DNA of 64,000 bases from positions 1 through 64,000 of the forward strand of contig JAGOAZ010000009.1 in NCBI GenBank assembly GCA_017983675.1. The letters run 5' to 3'. The stretch's first letter is position 1, and every line of letters starts with the position of its first letter. The translations under genes and the position numbers were made by a program. Under the pieces are notes generated by a model. The model was not told the DNA's origin and did not search any database. It saw only the letters and a list, made by a program, of their open reading frames with translations. Source of the stretch: Fluviicola sp. (GTDB taxonomy: Bacteria; Bacteroidota; Bacteroidia; Flavobacteriales_D; Crocinitomicaceae). Shown one piece after another: positions 28,257 through 36,844 of the stretch.

Positions 28257-28569
28257 TTTTTTCAACGCTTACTGCTCCAATGCAATCTTTACAACAGGTT
28301 AAGAGCAAGCCCATTCTATCTTTATAATTTATTTTCCAGTTTTTTTCAGCGATATCTAATAGCCACCCTTCTGGTATCAAGCCATCAAAAAATGCAAACA
28401 AGGTTTTACTTTTAAATGGCTTTTCGGTTAATGGCATAGTTAGACTAATTGGTTGCGCATCGCTTAATAATAAATATTCTTGGTTATATTCAAATAAATA
28501 GCCTGCGTCGGTTTCACTTACAACACCACAAAACACATTTTTCAAATATACTTTACCGCTTCTATTCAT
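28243..28569 (-). CDS. HipS-like subunit (HipA N-terminal subdomain)
   Basis: 108 residues matching the N-terminal subdomain of HipA: GKVYLKNVFCG at the start, LSLTMPL-type segment (ISLTMPLTEKPF), FFDGLIPEGWLLD, and a closing DCIGAVSVE. In single-chain HipA these are fused to the kinase; here the frame stops and the kinase starts in another frame with a 14-nt overlap, so the split is natural and translationally coupled. In characterised HipBST systems the small subunit acts as the antitoxin. Whether that holds here is inference. It starts 41 bp after hipB. Confidence 0.85.
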   Translation of the reverse strand: MNRSGKVYLKNVFCGVVSETDAGYLFEYNQEYLLLSDAQPISLTMPLTEKPFKSKTLFAFFDGLIPEGWLLDIAEKNWKINYKDRMGLLLTCCKDCIGAVSVEKNEEL

Positions 28570-28610
28570 TGTTTAGGTTTTCAATTGGACGATTTATATC
28601 AATACTGTTA

Positions 28611-28832
28611 TTACAGTTTTTCTCGATCCATCGGAACTACTCCCAACTCCCCGCCAAATAATCTTAATACATCATTCACTTTATCCATTCTCATGGTTTT
28701 TTTTCCTTGCTCTAAATCTCTTACAAATCGTAAACCAACCCCTGCTTTAAAAGCTAATTCAGGTTGTGTTAGTTTATTTTGTTTTCTTTTTGATTTAACA
28801 TAGATACTTAAATCAGTGAGATTTTCTTTCAT
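28611..28832 (-). CDS. hipB: HipB-like XRE-family regulator
   Basis: 73-residue helix-turn-helix protein: KSKRKQNKLTQPELAFKAGVG forms the HTH start (read across helices 1-3), followed by RFVRDLEQGKKTMRMDKVNDVLRLFG. This is a Cro/CI-type HTH, as in HipB. It is the first gene of the hip module, preceded by four evenly spaced palindromes consistent with autorepression. The -7 box is 20 nt before its ATG. Confidence 0.88.
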   Translation of the reverse strand: MKENLTDLSIYVKSKRKQNKLTQPELAFKAGVGLRFVRDLEQGKKTMRMDKVNDVLRLFGGELGVVPMDREKL

Positions 28833-28837
28833 TTTTA

Positions 28838-28972
28838 TACCTTTAAAAGTACAAATATACGATTTTATCGCAAAACAATACCTTAAATGGTATAATTTAT
28901 ATTTTTTTTGATTATTTACACCTTTTAAGGTATAAAATGATAGATTTTTGAATTATTATACCTTTACGGTTA
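28838..28972. promoter_or_regulatory. four HipB-type operator palindromes
   Basis: Fourteen-bp sites with consensus TACC-N6-GGTA lie at 28838 (TACC TTTAAA AGTA), 28879 (perfect arms), 28919 (CACC...GGTA) and 28959 (TACC TTTACG GTTA). Start-to-start spacing is 41, 40 and 40 bp, so all lie on about the same helix face. The first lies between the -7 box and the ATG, and the second is in the -33 region. HipB repressors bind analogous palindromes near their promoters. Confidence 0.8.
28852..28859 (-). promoter_or_regulatory. -7 box of the hip operon
   Basis: Minus-strand TATATTTG, 20 nt before the hipB ATG. A TTG (CAA at 28876-28878 on the plus strand) is 16 bp upstream as a possible -33 element. 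Operators flank it. Confidence 0.6.
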
Positions 28973-28984
28973 TAATTTATGAAT

Positions 28985-29473
28985 TTATTTCAAACACTTG
29001 AAATAATCAAAAGGTTCCAAGCATTCATTGCATTGGTAATGTGCTTTGCAAGCAGTCGATCCAAATTGTGAAACCATACGTGTGTTCATAGTGGAACATC
29101 GAGGGCAAGCTACTTTTGGCGCCTCTGCAAACAATACACTTTTATCTACTTCATCTACAGGTGGAGCGATTCCATAAGCCAATAATTTCTCGCGTCCTTG
29201 TGGTGTTATCCAATCGGTTGTCCAGGCTGGAGATAAATCTGTAATGATAGTAACTGTGTAACCCGAATTGTTTAGCTTTTCAGTAATGCTTTTCTCAATT
29301 GCCTTTACTGCAGGGCAACCAGAATAAGTCGGGGTGACATGAACCGTAACTGCTGTTTCATCTGTTAATAGTACTTTCCGCACAATTCCTAAATCCAATA
29401 CGGATAAAACAGGAATTTCAGGATCAGGAACTTCTGCTAATAATAACCAAATTGCTGTTTCGGAAGTTACCAT
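28985..29473 (-). CDS. paaD: phenylacetate pathway maturation protein PaaD
   Basis: 162 residues, with an N-terminal MIP18/DUF59 domain (VPDPEIPVLSVLDLGIV, VTPTYSGCPA) and a C-terminal zinc-ribbon-like region (CPRC, CKAHYQCNEC, CLK). PaaD is thought to help iron-centre assembly of the phenylacetyl-CoA epoxidase. ATG 29473 overlaps the paaC stop by 7 nt; the longer frame to 29572 only mirrors paaC sequence. It is the last gene of paaABCD, with no paaE following; the hip operators start 13 bp downstream. Confidence 0.92.
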   Translation of the reverse strand: MVTSETAIWLLLAEVPDPEIPVLSVLDLGIVRKVLLTDETAVTVHVTPTYSGCPAVKAIEKSITEKLNNSGYTVTIITDLSPAWTTDWITPQGREKLLAYGIAPPVDEVDKSVLFAEAPKVACPRCSTMNTRMVSQFGSTACKAHYQCNECLEPFDYFKCLK

Positions 29474-30216
29474 TCCATGTTTGGATAAGCGCGTTGCATG
29501 TACTGCAATTCTGACAAAATATGTCCTAAATGTTCGGTGTGTTTTCCAACACGTCCACCAGTTTGTTTCCAATTATTCGTTGGTAAACTAAGTGTTGAAA
29601 GCGGAAGAACTTCGTTCAATTTTTGTTCGTACGCAACTTTTATTGTTGCTAAATCAAGCGCAATTCCTTTTTCAATAAGTTCAGCATCAACCTCATCCAT
29701 GAAGAAAAGCTCATCAGCATATTTGTGTAAATAGTTGATTCCATTTTGAACACGCTCATGTGATTCAGTCGTACCATCTCCCAAACGAATTAACCACTCA
29801 GACGAATGTTTCCAGTGATACTTCGTTTCTTTCAATGATTTTTCAGCGATTGCAGCTAATTGTGCATCTTTTGATTGTTGCAAAGCATCGTAAAACAATA
29901 CTCGGAAAGAATCAAACAACCATTGACGGGCAATAGTCATTCCGAAATCGCCATTTGGTTGCTCCACTAAAAGCGCATTGGTATATTCTCTTTCAAAGCG
30001 TAAAAACGCAATATCATCTGCTGATTTCCCTTCGTTTCCAACTATTGCTGCATATTCGTAAAGAGATGTCGCTTGTCCAATTAAATCTAAAGCGATATTT
30101 GTTAAAGCAATATCTTCTTCAATTGCAGGTCCGTGTCCGCATAACTCAGATAGTCGTTGACCTAGAATTAGGCTGTCATCTGCAATGCGAAGTATGTATT
30201 TGTATAAGGAATTCAA
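29467..30216 (-). CDS. paaC: phenylacetyl-CoA epoxidase structural subunit PaaC
   Basis: 249-residue ferritin-like structural partner of PaaA: LYKYILRIADDSLILGQRLSELCG, ALDLIGQA, the KETKYHWKHSSEWLIRLGDG region and a C-terminal GGRVGKHTEHLGHILSELQ are family signatures. The start is TTG at 30216. No in-frame ATG exists upstream after the paaB stop, and the resulting N-terminus aligns with known PaaC proteins. It follows paaB by 25 bp. Confidence 0.93.
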   Translation of the reverse strand: MNSLYKYILRIADDSLILGQRLSELCGHGPAIEEDIALTNIALDLIGQATSLYEYAAIVGNEGKSADDIAFLRFEREYTNALLVEQPNGDFGMTIARQWLFDSFRVLFYDALQQSKDAQLAAIAEKSLKETKYHWKHSSEWLIRLGDGTTESHERVQNGINYLHKYADELFFMDEVDAELIEKGIALDLATIKVAYEQKLNEVLPLSTLSLPTNNWKQTGGRVGKHTEHLGHILSELQYMQRAYPNMEW

Positions 30217-30241
30217 AATATGTGTTTTTTTAGCAAATCAA

Positions 30242-30529
30242 TTACATGTGTTCAATACCATCTGGAACTTCATAGAAAGTAGGGTGGCGGTATATTTTTG
30301 ATTGTGAAGGCTCAAATAACGGATCAGAATCTGCAGGATCGTTTGCAAATACCTGAGATGATTCAACAACCCAAATGGAAACACCCTCGCTTCTTCTTGT
30401 GTATAAATCACGTGCGTTGTTAACTGCCATTTCTGCATCAGGAGCATGAAGGCTGCCAACATGTTTGTGACTTAATCCTTGTTTACTTCGAATAAATACT
30501 TCCCACAATGGCCATTCTTTTGTTGACAT
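30242..30529 (-). CDS. paaB: phenylacetyl-CoA epoxidase subunit PaaB
   Basis: 95 residues, the usual PaaB size. The sequence EWPLWEVFIRSKQGLSHKHVGS, ARDLYTRRSEGVSIWVV and the closing YRHPTFYEVPDGIEHM are diagnostic. PaaB bridges PaaAC heterodimers in the epoxidase. It lies between paaA (18 bp gap) and paaC. Confidence 0.95.
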   Translation of the reverse strand: MSTKEWPLWEVFIRSKQGLSHKHVGSLHAPDAEMAVNNARDLYTRRSEGVSIWVVESSQVFANDPADSDPLFEPSQSKIYRHPTFYEVPDGIEHM

Positions 30530-30547
30530 ACAATTGATTTTATAAGA

Positions 30548-31495
30548 TTATGATGCTTTTTTACTATTTTTCTTCTCGGCATAGGCCATGGCTGCTTCGC
30601 GTACCCATTCACCTTCTTTTTCAGCCTTCGATCTAGCTGCAATTCGTTCAGCATTACAAGGTCCGTTACCACTGATAACTTGTTTGAATTCTTCCCAGTC
30701 AATTTGACCAAAGTCATATCCGCCTTTTGCTTCGTTCCATTTCAAATCCTTGTCTGGAATTGTTAAGCCTATTAATTCCGCTTGCGGAACAGTCGCATTG
30801 ATAAACGATTGACGCAATTCATCATTTGTATGACGTTTTACTTTCCAATCCAATGATTGTTGACTATGCGTAGAATCTGCATCGCTCGGTCCAAACATCA
30901 TCAATGCTGGCCACCAAAAACGATTCATTGCATCTTGCGCCATTTCACGTTGTTCCTTAGAACCTTTCATCAATGTACACATGATTTCAAAACCTTGGCG
31001 TTGGTGAAACGATTCTTCTTTACAGATACGCACCATTGCTCGTGCATAAGGTCCGTATGAAGTACGGCACAAAGCAACTTGATTCATAATTGCGGCTCCG
31101 TCAACTAACCAGCCTACGGCACCGATATCAGCCCAGCTAAGTGTTGGGTAATTAAAAATAGAAGAATATTTAGCTTTTCCACTGATTAAATCAGCCATCG
31201 ATTTGTCTCGAGTTTCACCCAATGTTTCCATGGCGCTGTACAAGTATTGACCGTGACCAGCTTCGTCTTGAACTTTTGCTAATAAAACTGCTTTTCTACG
31301 CAAGTTTGGCGCACGAGTAATCCAATTTCCTTCCGGTAACATTCCGATTATTTCAGAATGGGCATGTTGTGAAATTTGGCGAATTAACGTTTTGCGGTAT
31401 GCATCTGGCATCCAATCTTTTGGTTCGATTTTAACGTCATTATCAATTTTTGATTGAAATGCGTTTTCGAGGGCTGTCAAATTTATTTCTTTCAT
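30548..31495 (-). CDS. paaA: phenylacetyl-CoA epoxidase catalytic subunit PaaA
   Basis: 315-residue di-iron oxygenase subunit that, with PaaBC and reductase PaaE, epoxidises the ring of phenylacetyl-CoA. Di-iron carboxylate/histidine motifs are visible: [11 protein letters not shown] and [12 protein letters not shown], with [15 protein letters not shown] earlier. The start at 31495 is chosen over a TTG at 31516, which overlaps the promoter box. It heads paaABCD; paaE is absent from this cluster, and ring-opening and CoA-ligase genes are not in the window. Confidence 0.95.
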   Translation of the reverse strand: MKEINLTALENAFQSKIDNDVKIEPKDWMPDAYRKTLIRQISQHAHSEIIGMLPEGNWITRAPNLRRKAVLLAKVQDEAGHGQYLYSAMETLGETRDKSMADLISGKAKYSSIFNYPTLSWADIGAVGWLVDGAAIMNQVALCRTSYGPYARAMVRICKEESFHQRQGFEIMCTLMKGSKEQREMAQDAMNRFWWPALMMFGPSDADSTHSQQSLDWKVKRHTNDELRQSFINATVPQAELIGLTIPDKDLKWNEAKGGYDFGQIDWEEFKQVISGNGPCNAERIAARSKAEKEGEWVREAAMAYAEKKNSKKAS

Positions 31496-31513
31496 AGCTG
31501 TTAAAGAATGTAT

Positions 31514-31521
31514 CAAAAATA
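31514..31521 (-). promoter_or_regulatory. -7 box of paaABCD
   Basis: Minus-strand TATTTTTG, 19 nt before the paaA ATG. No clear -33 TTTG. Confidence 0.6.
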
Positions 31522-31581
31522 ACTAAAATCACTGTTATTTAAAAGTAAACGTATTGATTTTATTTATGTTCATTAATTCAT

Positions 31582-31606
31582 AAAAAAAGGTGCATAAAGC
31601 ACCTTT
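31582..31606 (-). terminator. intrinsic terminator after dnaN
   Basis: On the minus strand AAAGGTGC pairs with GCACCTTT (5-nt loop) and runs into a T tail, 4 bp past the dnaN stop. Confidence 0.85.
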
Positions 31607-31610
31607 CACA

Positions 31611-32729
31611 TTATCTATTTAACATTACTGGCATTACCAGCATTAGAATGTCTTCGTGTTCGTTGTCAGATCCGTGAGGCATTAATAATCCCGCTCTGTT
31701 TGGTTCGCTCATTGCGATTTTTACTTCAGCTGAATCAATGTTGTTTAACATTTCCATCAAGAAACGACTATTGAAAGCAATTTCAATATCATCACCGTCA
31801 TAATTACAAGTCAAACGCTCGTTTGCTTCATTTGAAAAATCTAAATCTTCAGCAGAAATGTTTAATTCACTTCCAGCAATCTTCAATTTTACTTGGTGCG
31901 TTGTTTTGTTTGCAAAAATAGAAACACGTTTCATTGCTCCTAAAAATTGCAAACGATCAACGATTAATACATTTGGATTTTCTTTTGGAATAACAGCTTC
32001 GTAATTTGGGTATTTCCCGTCAATCAAACGACACATTAAAACGATGTCATTAAAGGTGAAGATTGCGTTAGAATCAGAATATTCTACCAAAACCTCTTCG
32101 TCACCTCTTAAGTTTGATTTTAATAAGTTCAACGGTTTTTTTGGCAAAATAAACGCTGAACCACCAGTTGATTGACTATCGGTTCTTTTGTAACGAACTA
32201 ATTTGTGTGCGTCAGTAGCAACAAAAGTGATATCTGAAGGACTAAAAACACAATACATTCCGCTCATTACAGGGCGTAAATCATCGTTTCCAGCTGCAAA
32301 AAGCGTTTTGTTAATTGCACGAGAAATAATTTCTCCTGAAACACGAATATTCGCACTGTTTTCAATTACAGGTGATTTCGGGAATTCTTCTCCATCAAAA
32401 CCAACCATTTTAGATTTACCATTATCGTAAACGATTTCTATACCAAAAGTAGCTTTATCTACTTTGAAAGTACACGGTTGATCAGGCATTGTTTTCAATA
32501 CATCCAACAACATTTTTGCAGGAACGGCAACTTTACCAGATTCATTTGCTTCAACTTCCATTGAAGTTTTCATCGTAGTTTCTAAATCAGATGCAGAAAT
32601 GGTTAATTGGCCATCTGCAATATCAAACAAGAAATTATCAAGAATGGGCAAAGTGTTACTAGTACTCAAAACTCCACTAATACTTTGCAAGTGGCGTAAT
32701 AAATTCGTGCTTGAAACTATAAAATTCAT
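31611..32729 (-). CDS. dnaN: DNA polymerase III beta sliding clamp
   Basis: 372 residues, full length. The N-terminal MNFIVSSTNLLRHLQSISGV, the inter-domain GRFPDYE-type segment (DGKYPNYEAVIP), NSRFLMEMLNNI and the C-terminal ILMLVMPVMLNR (MPM-like end) identify the clamp. It confers processivity on the replicase. It sits downstream of the gldF/gldG genes with its own -7 box 27 nt upstream and a terminator after it, so it is probably an independent unit. dnaA is not in the window. Confidence 0.96.
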   Translation of the reverse strand: MNFIVSSTNLLRHLQSISGVLSTSNTLPILDNFLFDIADGQLTISASDLETTMKTSMEVEANESGKVAVPAKMLLDVLKTMPDQPCTFKVDKATFGIEIVYDNGKSKMVGFDGEEFPKSPVIENSANIRVSGEIISRAINKTLFAAGNDDLRPVMSGMYCVFSPSDITFVATDAHKLVRYKRTDSQSTGGSAFILPKKPLNLLKSNLRGDEEVLVEYSDSNAIFTFNDIVLMCRLIDGKYPNYEAVIPKENPNVLIVDRLQFLGAMKRVSIFANKTTHQVKLKIAGSELNISAEDLDFSNEANERLTCNYDGDDIEIAFNSRFLMEMLNNIDSAEVKIAMSEPNRAGLLMPHGSDNEHEDILMLVMPVMLNR

Positions 32730-32755
32730 AACTTATTTAGATTTTTTTCGATTAA

Positions 32756-32763
32756 CAAATATA
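32756..32763 (-). promoter_or_regulatory. -7 box of dnaN
   Basis: Minus-strand TATATTTG, 27 nt before the ATG, in the 97-bp gap after the DUF4340 gene. Confidence 0.6.
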
Positions 32764-32826
32764 AGCTAATATCATCAATTGAAGAAAAATTTAATCCGCA
32801 GAAACGGTAAACTTTTCAACGTGATA

Positions 32827-33873
32827 TTAACGCATTTCTGTCGATGGATTTTTGATGTTGCTGAAGTAAATATGTCCCATAATTAGTGGGTTAAACACAA
32901 AGTATTGACATTTCACCAATTCTCCTGTTGGCATTTCACACCAAAAACGATTCACATCGTGTGTAACTTTTTCTCCAAAATCATCTATTGTTTCGTTTCC
33001 TGTTTCTGATTTAGCACGGAACATGCGCAAACGCATCACTTTCCCATTCGTTTTTGACACTGTTAACACACAGAATGGAGAAGTACGTTTCACTGAATCA
33101 ACTTGTTTTTTAGACAAATCAAAATTAGGAACATCAAAATGTATTTTCTTGTAATTGTGTAAATAACGGAAAACCATGTTGGTGTCGACATAATTTAGTC
33201 TGTTCCCATTATTTGTTACTGCAAATTTACCTCCCGATTTTGAAACGGTAAAATTGCGTTGTTTCTTTTCTGTAAACTGAACGGAAACTTTTTTAATTTG
33301 ATCAATTTCTAATTTGAAAATCTCTGTACACGACCAACGTCTAGGGTCAGCAAAAAAGCGCGGACCGATTATCCCTTTCACTCCTTTGATTTCCATGATT
33401 ACTGGTAAATCACTTTTTCCACTTTCTTCCGAATCAACCAACATGTAAGTGCCATAATGATCTGGTGTTGATGTACCAATGTACCATGTTTTCAGTCGAT
33501 CACCGTCAGAATAAAAATCGACCTGCGTACCAATCGTTGACATGCTTTTCATGACATTTGGAACTGCTCGTTCTGGAACATAACCCTTGAAGCGAATATT
33601 GTATGCAGCATCGAGTAAATTCGTTACTAAATGTTGTTGAATGCAACCTCCTTCTTTGGGTTCCCATTGGTTTCCATTGCGAACAAGTGCTATTTTTTGA
33701 CCATTTGGTTCGATGATTGCTATCTCGTCAATAGCTGCTGTATCTTTGATTTCAAAATTAAAGTCAGCTATTTTTTCATCTGATTTCCCTTTGTTTGCAA
33801 CCAATCGTGAAGCAAAAATTCCTAATCCGATAAGAACAAGAAGGCTTGATAGTAGTATGATTATTTTTTTCAT
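32827..33873 (-). CDS. DUF4340 domain protein linked to gldFG
   Basis: 348 residues with one N-terminal transmembrane helix (IIILLSSLLVLIGLGIFASRLV) and a large periplasmic part. The body has the DUF4340 pattern: IDEIAIIEPNGQKIALVRNGNQWEP split into short strands, then TSTPDHYGTYMLV and FADPRRWSC. The family commonly sits beside ABC subunits of the GldFG/auxiliary-transport type. It starts 2 bp after gldG, so it belongs to that operon. The biochemical role is unknown. Confidence 0.85.
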   Translation of the reverse strand: MKKIIILLSSLLVLIGLGIFASRLVANKGKSDEKIADFNFEIKDTAAIDEIAIIEPNGQKIALVRNGNQWEPKEGGCIQQHLVTNLLDAAYNIRFKGYVPERAVPNVMKSMSTIGTQVDFYSDGDRLKTWYIGTSTPDHYGTYMLVDSEESGKSDLPVIMEIKGVKGIIGPRFFADPRRWSCTEIFKLEIDQIKKVSVQFTEKKQRNFTVSKSGGKFAVTNNGNRLNYVDTNMVFRYLHNYKKIHFDVPNFDLSKKQVDSVKRTSPFCVLTVSKTNGKVMRLRMFRAKSETGNETIDDFGEKVTHDVNRFWCEMPTGELVKCQYFVFNPLIMGHIYFSNIKNPSTEMR

Positions 33874-33875
33874 GA

Positions 33876-35708
33876 TTAATTTGTTTTAGCGTAGCGACGT
33901 TTTCTTAAATAAAAGAGTGCAAAAGCAAACAACAATACTGTGCCAGAAGGAAGTAACATATTGATGAATTTGTAAAATTGTTGGTCTGTTTTTACTTTTT
34001 CTTTGTCTATTGGGTGGATGTCAATTTGTTTGCTTCGGATGTCCAAAACAGAATTATCGCCCATCATGTAATCAATCATGTTTTGGAAAAATTCTTGGTT
34101 CCCAAAAACGATACGTTCTCCAAAACTTGCCATCACTTCATCGTAACGTAAATTATTGAACGAATTTGGGCGGAATAGCTTAATTCCTTGTTCGGTTGTA
34201 GTTGAATCGTGCCAATTTTTCAAAAACGCACCATTTCCAACAGCAATAACTTTTCCTTCAGCCTGACTTTTATCGAAGTATTTTATTGATGGATTTTTTG
34301 CAAACGCATCTACTAATCTATTTTTGAAATGAGAGTTATAAAAACCTTCAGAAAGTCCGGCAACACAGATTTTATTCGCATTACTTTCAGGATTTTCGAC
34401 GAGAATTGGCGGTTTTTTACTGTTAGTGATATAATTCATCGGCATGCCTAAACTGACGATTGGCGCAAGTCCAGTTACATTCGAATTTGTCGATGATGTT
34501 AACAAGGGAGATACAACACGTTGGTCATCAGGTATTAATTGGATTTGCGATGCGTAACGCAACATGACCGGTTCAATATTTCGAGAGATTGGATGTTTTG
34601 TTGGCGATGATGCGACATAGAAAAACCAAGGTAACAAACTTTCTTTTGCAAAAGGAACAACGATTGGTGTACACTTTGCATCAATCACATAATTATCGTT
34701 TGTTTTGATTCCATAATCAAACAACAAACGGTCAATTCCTAAGTTTGTGCGTGATGTGTGAACGCTACCTTTTTGGTACAACGTGTCAGTTGGAAAGCTC
34801 AATTTATCCATAAAGACCATTAAGCGACCGCCTTTCATGACGAATTGATCTAAGATGTATAAATCTTTATCACTAAATCCTGTTTGTGGACGAGCAATAA
34901 TGACACCTTTTACTCCGTCTAACGCCTTGAGCGAGTCGTTTAAAGTGATGTCTTCAACGGAATAATAATCATTTATTAATGAACGAATACGTTGCGTTTC
35001 AGCCTCGCGTAATTCACCATGTCCTTGGATAAATGCGATGCGTGGTTTTGACTTTTGAATCACTTTTCGCAATGCGGAAACCAGCATGTATTCCAAGTTG
35101 TTAATCGAATTTTGAATGGTTGTTTCAGAAAATTCAGGACTTAATTGAACAGGCTGACCTTGAGGAGAACCAGGTAATAATTGAATATATCCTTTTGTAA
35201 TGCCTCCGTAATCGATTTCGGCTCCTGGCCAAAGCATCATTTGATTTTGTCCACCGTCTTTTTGGTAGATAATTTCCATTGGAAGTATCCCTTTTCCTTT
35301 GTTGTATAGGTTTTCTTTCAATAAATTCTGGTCAGCTTCGGTTCCAAATGTTGGGTCAATGAATTCGTATTCAATTCGATCTCCAGCAATTTCTTTGAAT
35401 TCCATTAGTTTGTCTTCGATGGCATTGCGAAAACGTTTGATTTCGGCAGGCAAATTTCCTTGTAGATAAATTTTCAAATACAAGCGATTTACTGTTCCAG
35501 CATCTTTTGCCAAACTCGCGTCAGAAGGATTCATTTTTTCCAAAAAGTCAATACTTCCTTGAGATAATGAATAACGTTCATCTTCGGTCATATCGATTCG
35601 GGCATAAATAAATGTTCCGATAATGTTTACGAAAACGACGACACCAACGATAATCAACAGAAGTGCCCAGTTATAAATTTTAGCTGTGTTTTTTGCTTTT
35701 GCAGACAT
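33876..35708 (-). CDS. gldG: gliding motility ABC transporter component GldG
   Basis: 610 residues. An N-terminal transmembrane helix (WALLLIIVGVVVFVNIIGTFIYA) precedes an ABC_transp_aux-type periplasmic domain (SLSQGSIDFLEKMN, LKIYLQGNLPAEIKRFR, FIDPTFGTEADQ, GHGELREAETQRIRSLI), and a C-terminal helix (GTVLLFAFALFYLRKRRY) is present. GldF and GldG work with ATPase GldA, which is not in this window. The gene lies 4 bp after gldF and is co-transcribed with it. Confidence 0.93.
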   Translation of the reverse strand: MSAKAKNTAKIYNWALLLIIVGVVVFVNIIGTFIYARIDMTEDERYSLSQGSIDFLEKMNPSDASLAKDAGTVNRLYLKIYLQGNLPAEIKRFRNAIEDKLMEFKEIAGDRIEYEFIDPTFGTEADQNLLKENLYNKGKGILPMEIIYQKDGGQNQMMLWPGAEIDYGGITKGYIQLLPGSPQGQPVQLSPEFSETTIQNSINNLEYMLVSALRKVIQKSKPRIAFIQGHGELREAETQRIRSLINDYYSVEDITLNDSLKALDGVKGVIIARPQTGFSDKDLYILDQFVMKGGRLMVFMDKLSFPTDTLYQKGSVHTSRTNLGIDRLLFDYGIKTNDNYVIDAKCTPIVVPFAKESLLPWFFYVASSPTKHPISRNIEPVMLRYASQIQLIPDDQRVVSPLLTSSTNSNVTGLAPIVSLGMPMNYITNSKKPPILVENPESNANKICVAGLSEGFYNSHFKNRLVDAFAKNPSIKYFDKSQAEGKVIAVGNGAFLKNWHDSTTTEQGIKLFRPNSFNNLRYDEVMASFGERIVFGNQEFFQNMIDYMMGDNSVLDIRSKQIDIHPIDKEKVKTDQQFYKFINMLLPSGTVLLFAFALFYLRKRRYAKTN

Positions 35709-35712
35709 GTTG

Positions 35713-36468
35713 TTATTGTTTCAAAGATTTGACAATTGTTAGCGAAGCAACAAGAAATATCCCGATAGTACCAAAGAAGTAGACAAGGTCACTCGTGTCA
35801 ATTACTCCTTTCATGATACTTTTGTAATGGGAAGTTAAACCGATGTATTGAAAGATAAAATCGTAATCTCCCATTAAATTAAATGATCCTAGTAAATCAA
35901 AACCATTGTAAAATAACCAGCACAAGAACATGCCGATAATAAATGAAACTATTTGATTACTGGTAATTGCACTTGCAAAAATACCAATAGCAGTAAACAC
36001 ACTTCCTAGTAAAAACAAGCCAATGTAGGAAGTGAATGTTGCTCCTTCATCAATAACCGATTGAACATTTCCATCTTCATCCATTACTTCGACTCCCAAA
36101 GAAACCATGCTGAAATAATAAATAATGGTTGGTAGCAGTGCGATAAACAAGAGCGAAATCCCTGCTAAATATTTTGCTGCAATTATTTGAAAATCAGTTA
36201 TGGGGCGTGTGAAAAGCAACTCAATTGTACCTGACTTTCTTTCTTCAGCGATCATACGCATCGTAATTGCAGGAATCAAAATAAGAAAAATTATCGGCGA
36301 CAAATTGAAAAAAGGAATCATGTCCACTTCTTCACCTAACAACAAATTTGTGTCTTGTGTCGTAATCCAGTGAAAGATTCCAGAGGTGACAAGAAAAATG
36401 ATAATGAAGATATATCCAATGATAGATCCTAAAAAACTTCTAATTTCTTTCCAGTATAATGCGCTCAT
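35713..36468 (-). CDS. gldF: gliding motility ABC transporter permease GldF
   Basis: 251 residues with six predicted membrane helices, typical of ABC-2 permeases. FLGSIIGYIFIIIFLVTSGIF is the first helix, and the conserved MRMIAEERKSGTIELLFTRPI loop is present. GldF forms the membrane channel of the GldAFG transporter needed for gliding in some Flavobacteriia. It follows the monooxygenase-fold gene by 55 bp and probably continues the operon starting at 37696. Confidence 0.94.
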   Translation of the reverse strand: MSALYWKEIRSFLGSIIGYIFIIIFLVTSGIFHWITTQDTNLLLGEEVDMIPFFNLSPIIFLILIPAITMRMIAEERKSGTIELLFTRPITDFQIIAAKYLAGISLLFIALLPTIIYYFSMVSLGVEVMDEDGNVQSVIDEGATFTSYIGLFLLGSVFTAIGIFASAITSNQIVSFIIGMFLCWLFYNGFDLLGSFNLMGDYDFIFQYIGLTSHYKSIMKGVIDTSDLVYFFGTIGIFLVASLTIVKSLKQ

Positions 36469-36523
36469 TTTTTACAATTGAATTTCAAAAATACGAACTA
36501 GTTCACAACTAACAACGCAAAAA

Positions 36524-36841
36524 CTATTGAATTGGTGGGTGAAAACTTCCATCTTCGTAATAAGTTGTGACACTCCATGCTTCTGCACGACTTGCAAACC
36601 AGGGTTTTATGGTTGACCAAACGCCTTGAAATAATTCCGAATAGCGGTACTTATTTAGTGCAGCTTCATCTTTCCAATTGCTGTATGTAAAGACAATGTT
36701 TGGTTGTTTTTGGTCTTGTAATAACCGCATTCCATAACAGTTTTCAAACGATGACACGTTTTTTTTTATAGTGTCAAAAAACGCAATAAAATCAGCTGTT
36801 TTATCTGCTTCAAAAGTTAATTTAACAATACGAGTTAACAT
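36524..36841 (-). CDS. antibiotic biosynthesis monooxygenase-fold protein
   Basis: 105-residue dimeric alpha-beta barrel protein (ABM family): MLTRIVKLTFEADKTADF, NCYGMRLLQDQKQPNIVFTY and a WSTIKPWFASRAEAW tail. Members range from quinol monooxygenases to heme-degrading and unassigned proteins; no heme ligand pattern is obvious. It starts 3 bp after the SAM hydrolase-family gene, indicating co-transcription. Confidence 0.82.
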   Translation of the reverse strand: MLTRIVKLTFEADKTADFIAFFDTIKKNVSSFENCYGMRLLQDQKQPNIVFTYSNWKDEAALNKYRYSELFQGVWSTIKPWFASRAEAWSVTTYYEDGSFHPPIQ

Positions 36842-36844
36842 GGA

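Noticed and set aside
28085..28803. Plus-strand frames opposite the hip genes
   Set aside because: Antisense shadows; the minus-strand frames carry clear HipB, HipS and HipT motifs.
29474..29572. 33-codon upstream extension of paaD
   Set aside because: It lies wholly within paaC in another frame. ATG 29473 gives the normal PaaD N-terminus and a typical 7-nt operon overlap.
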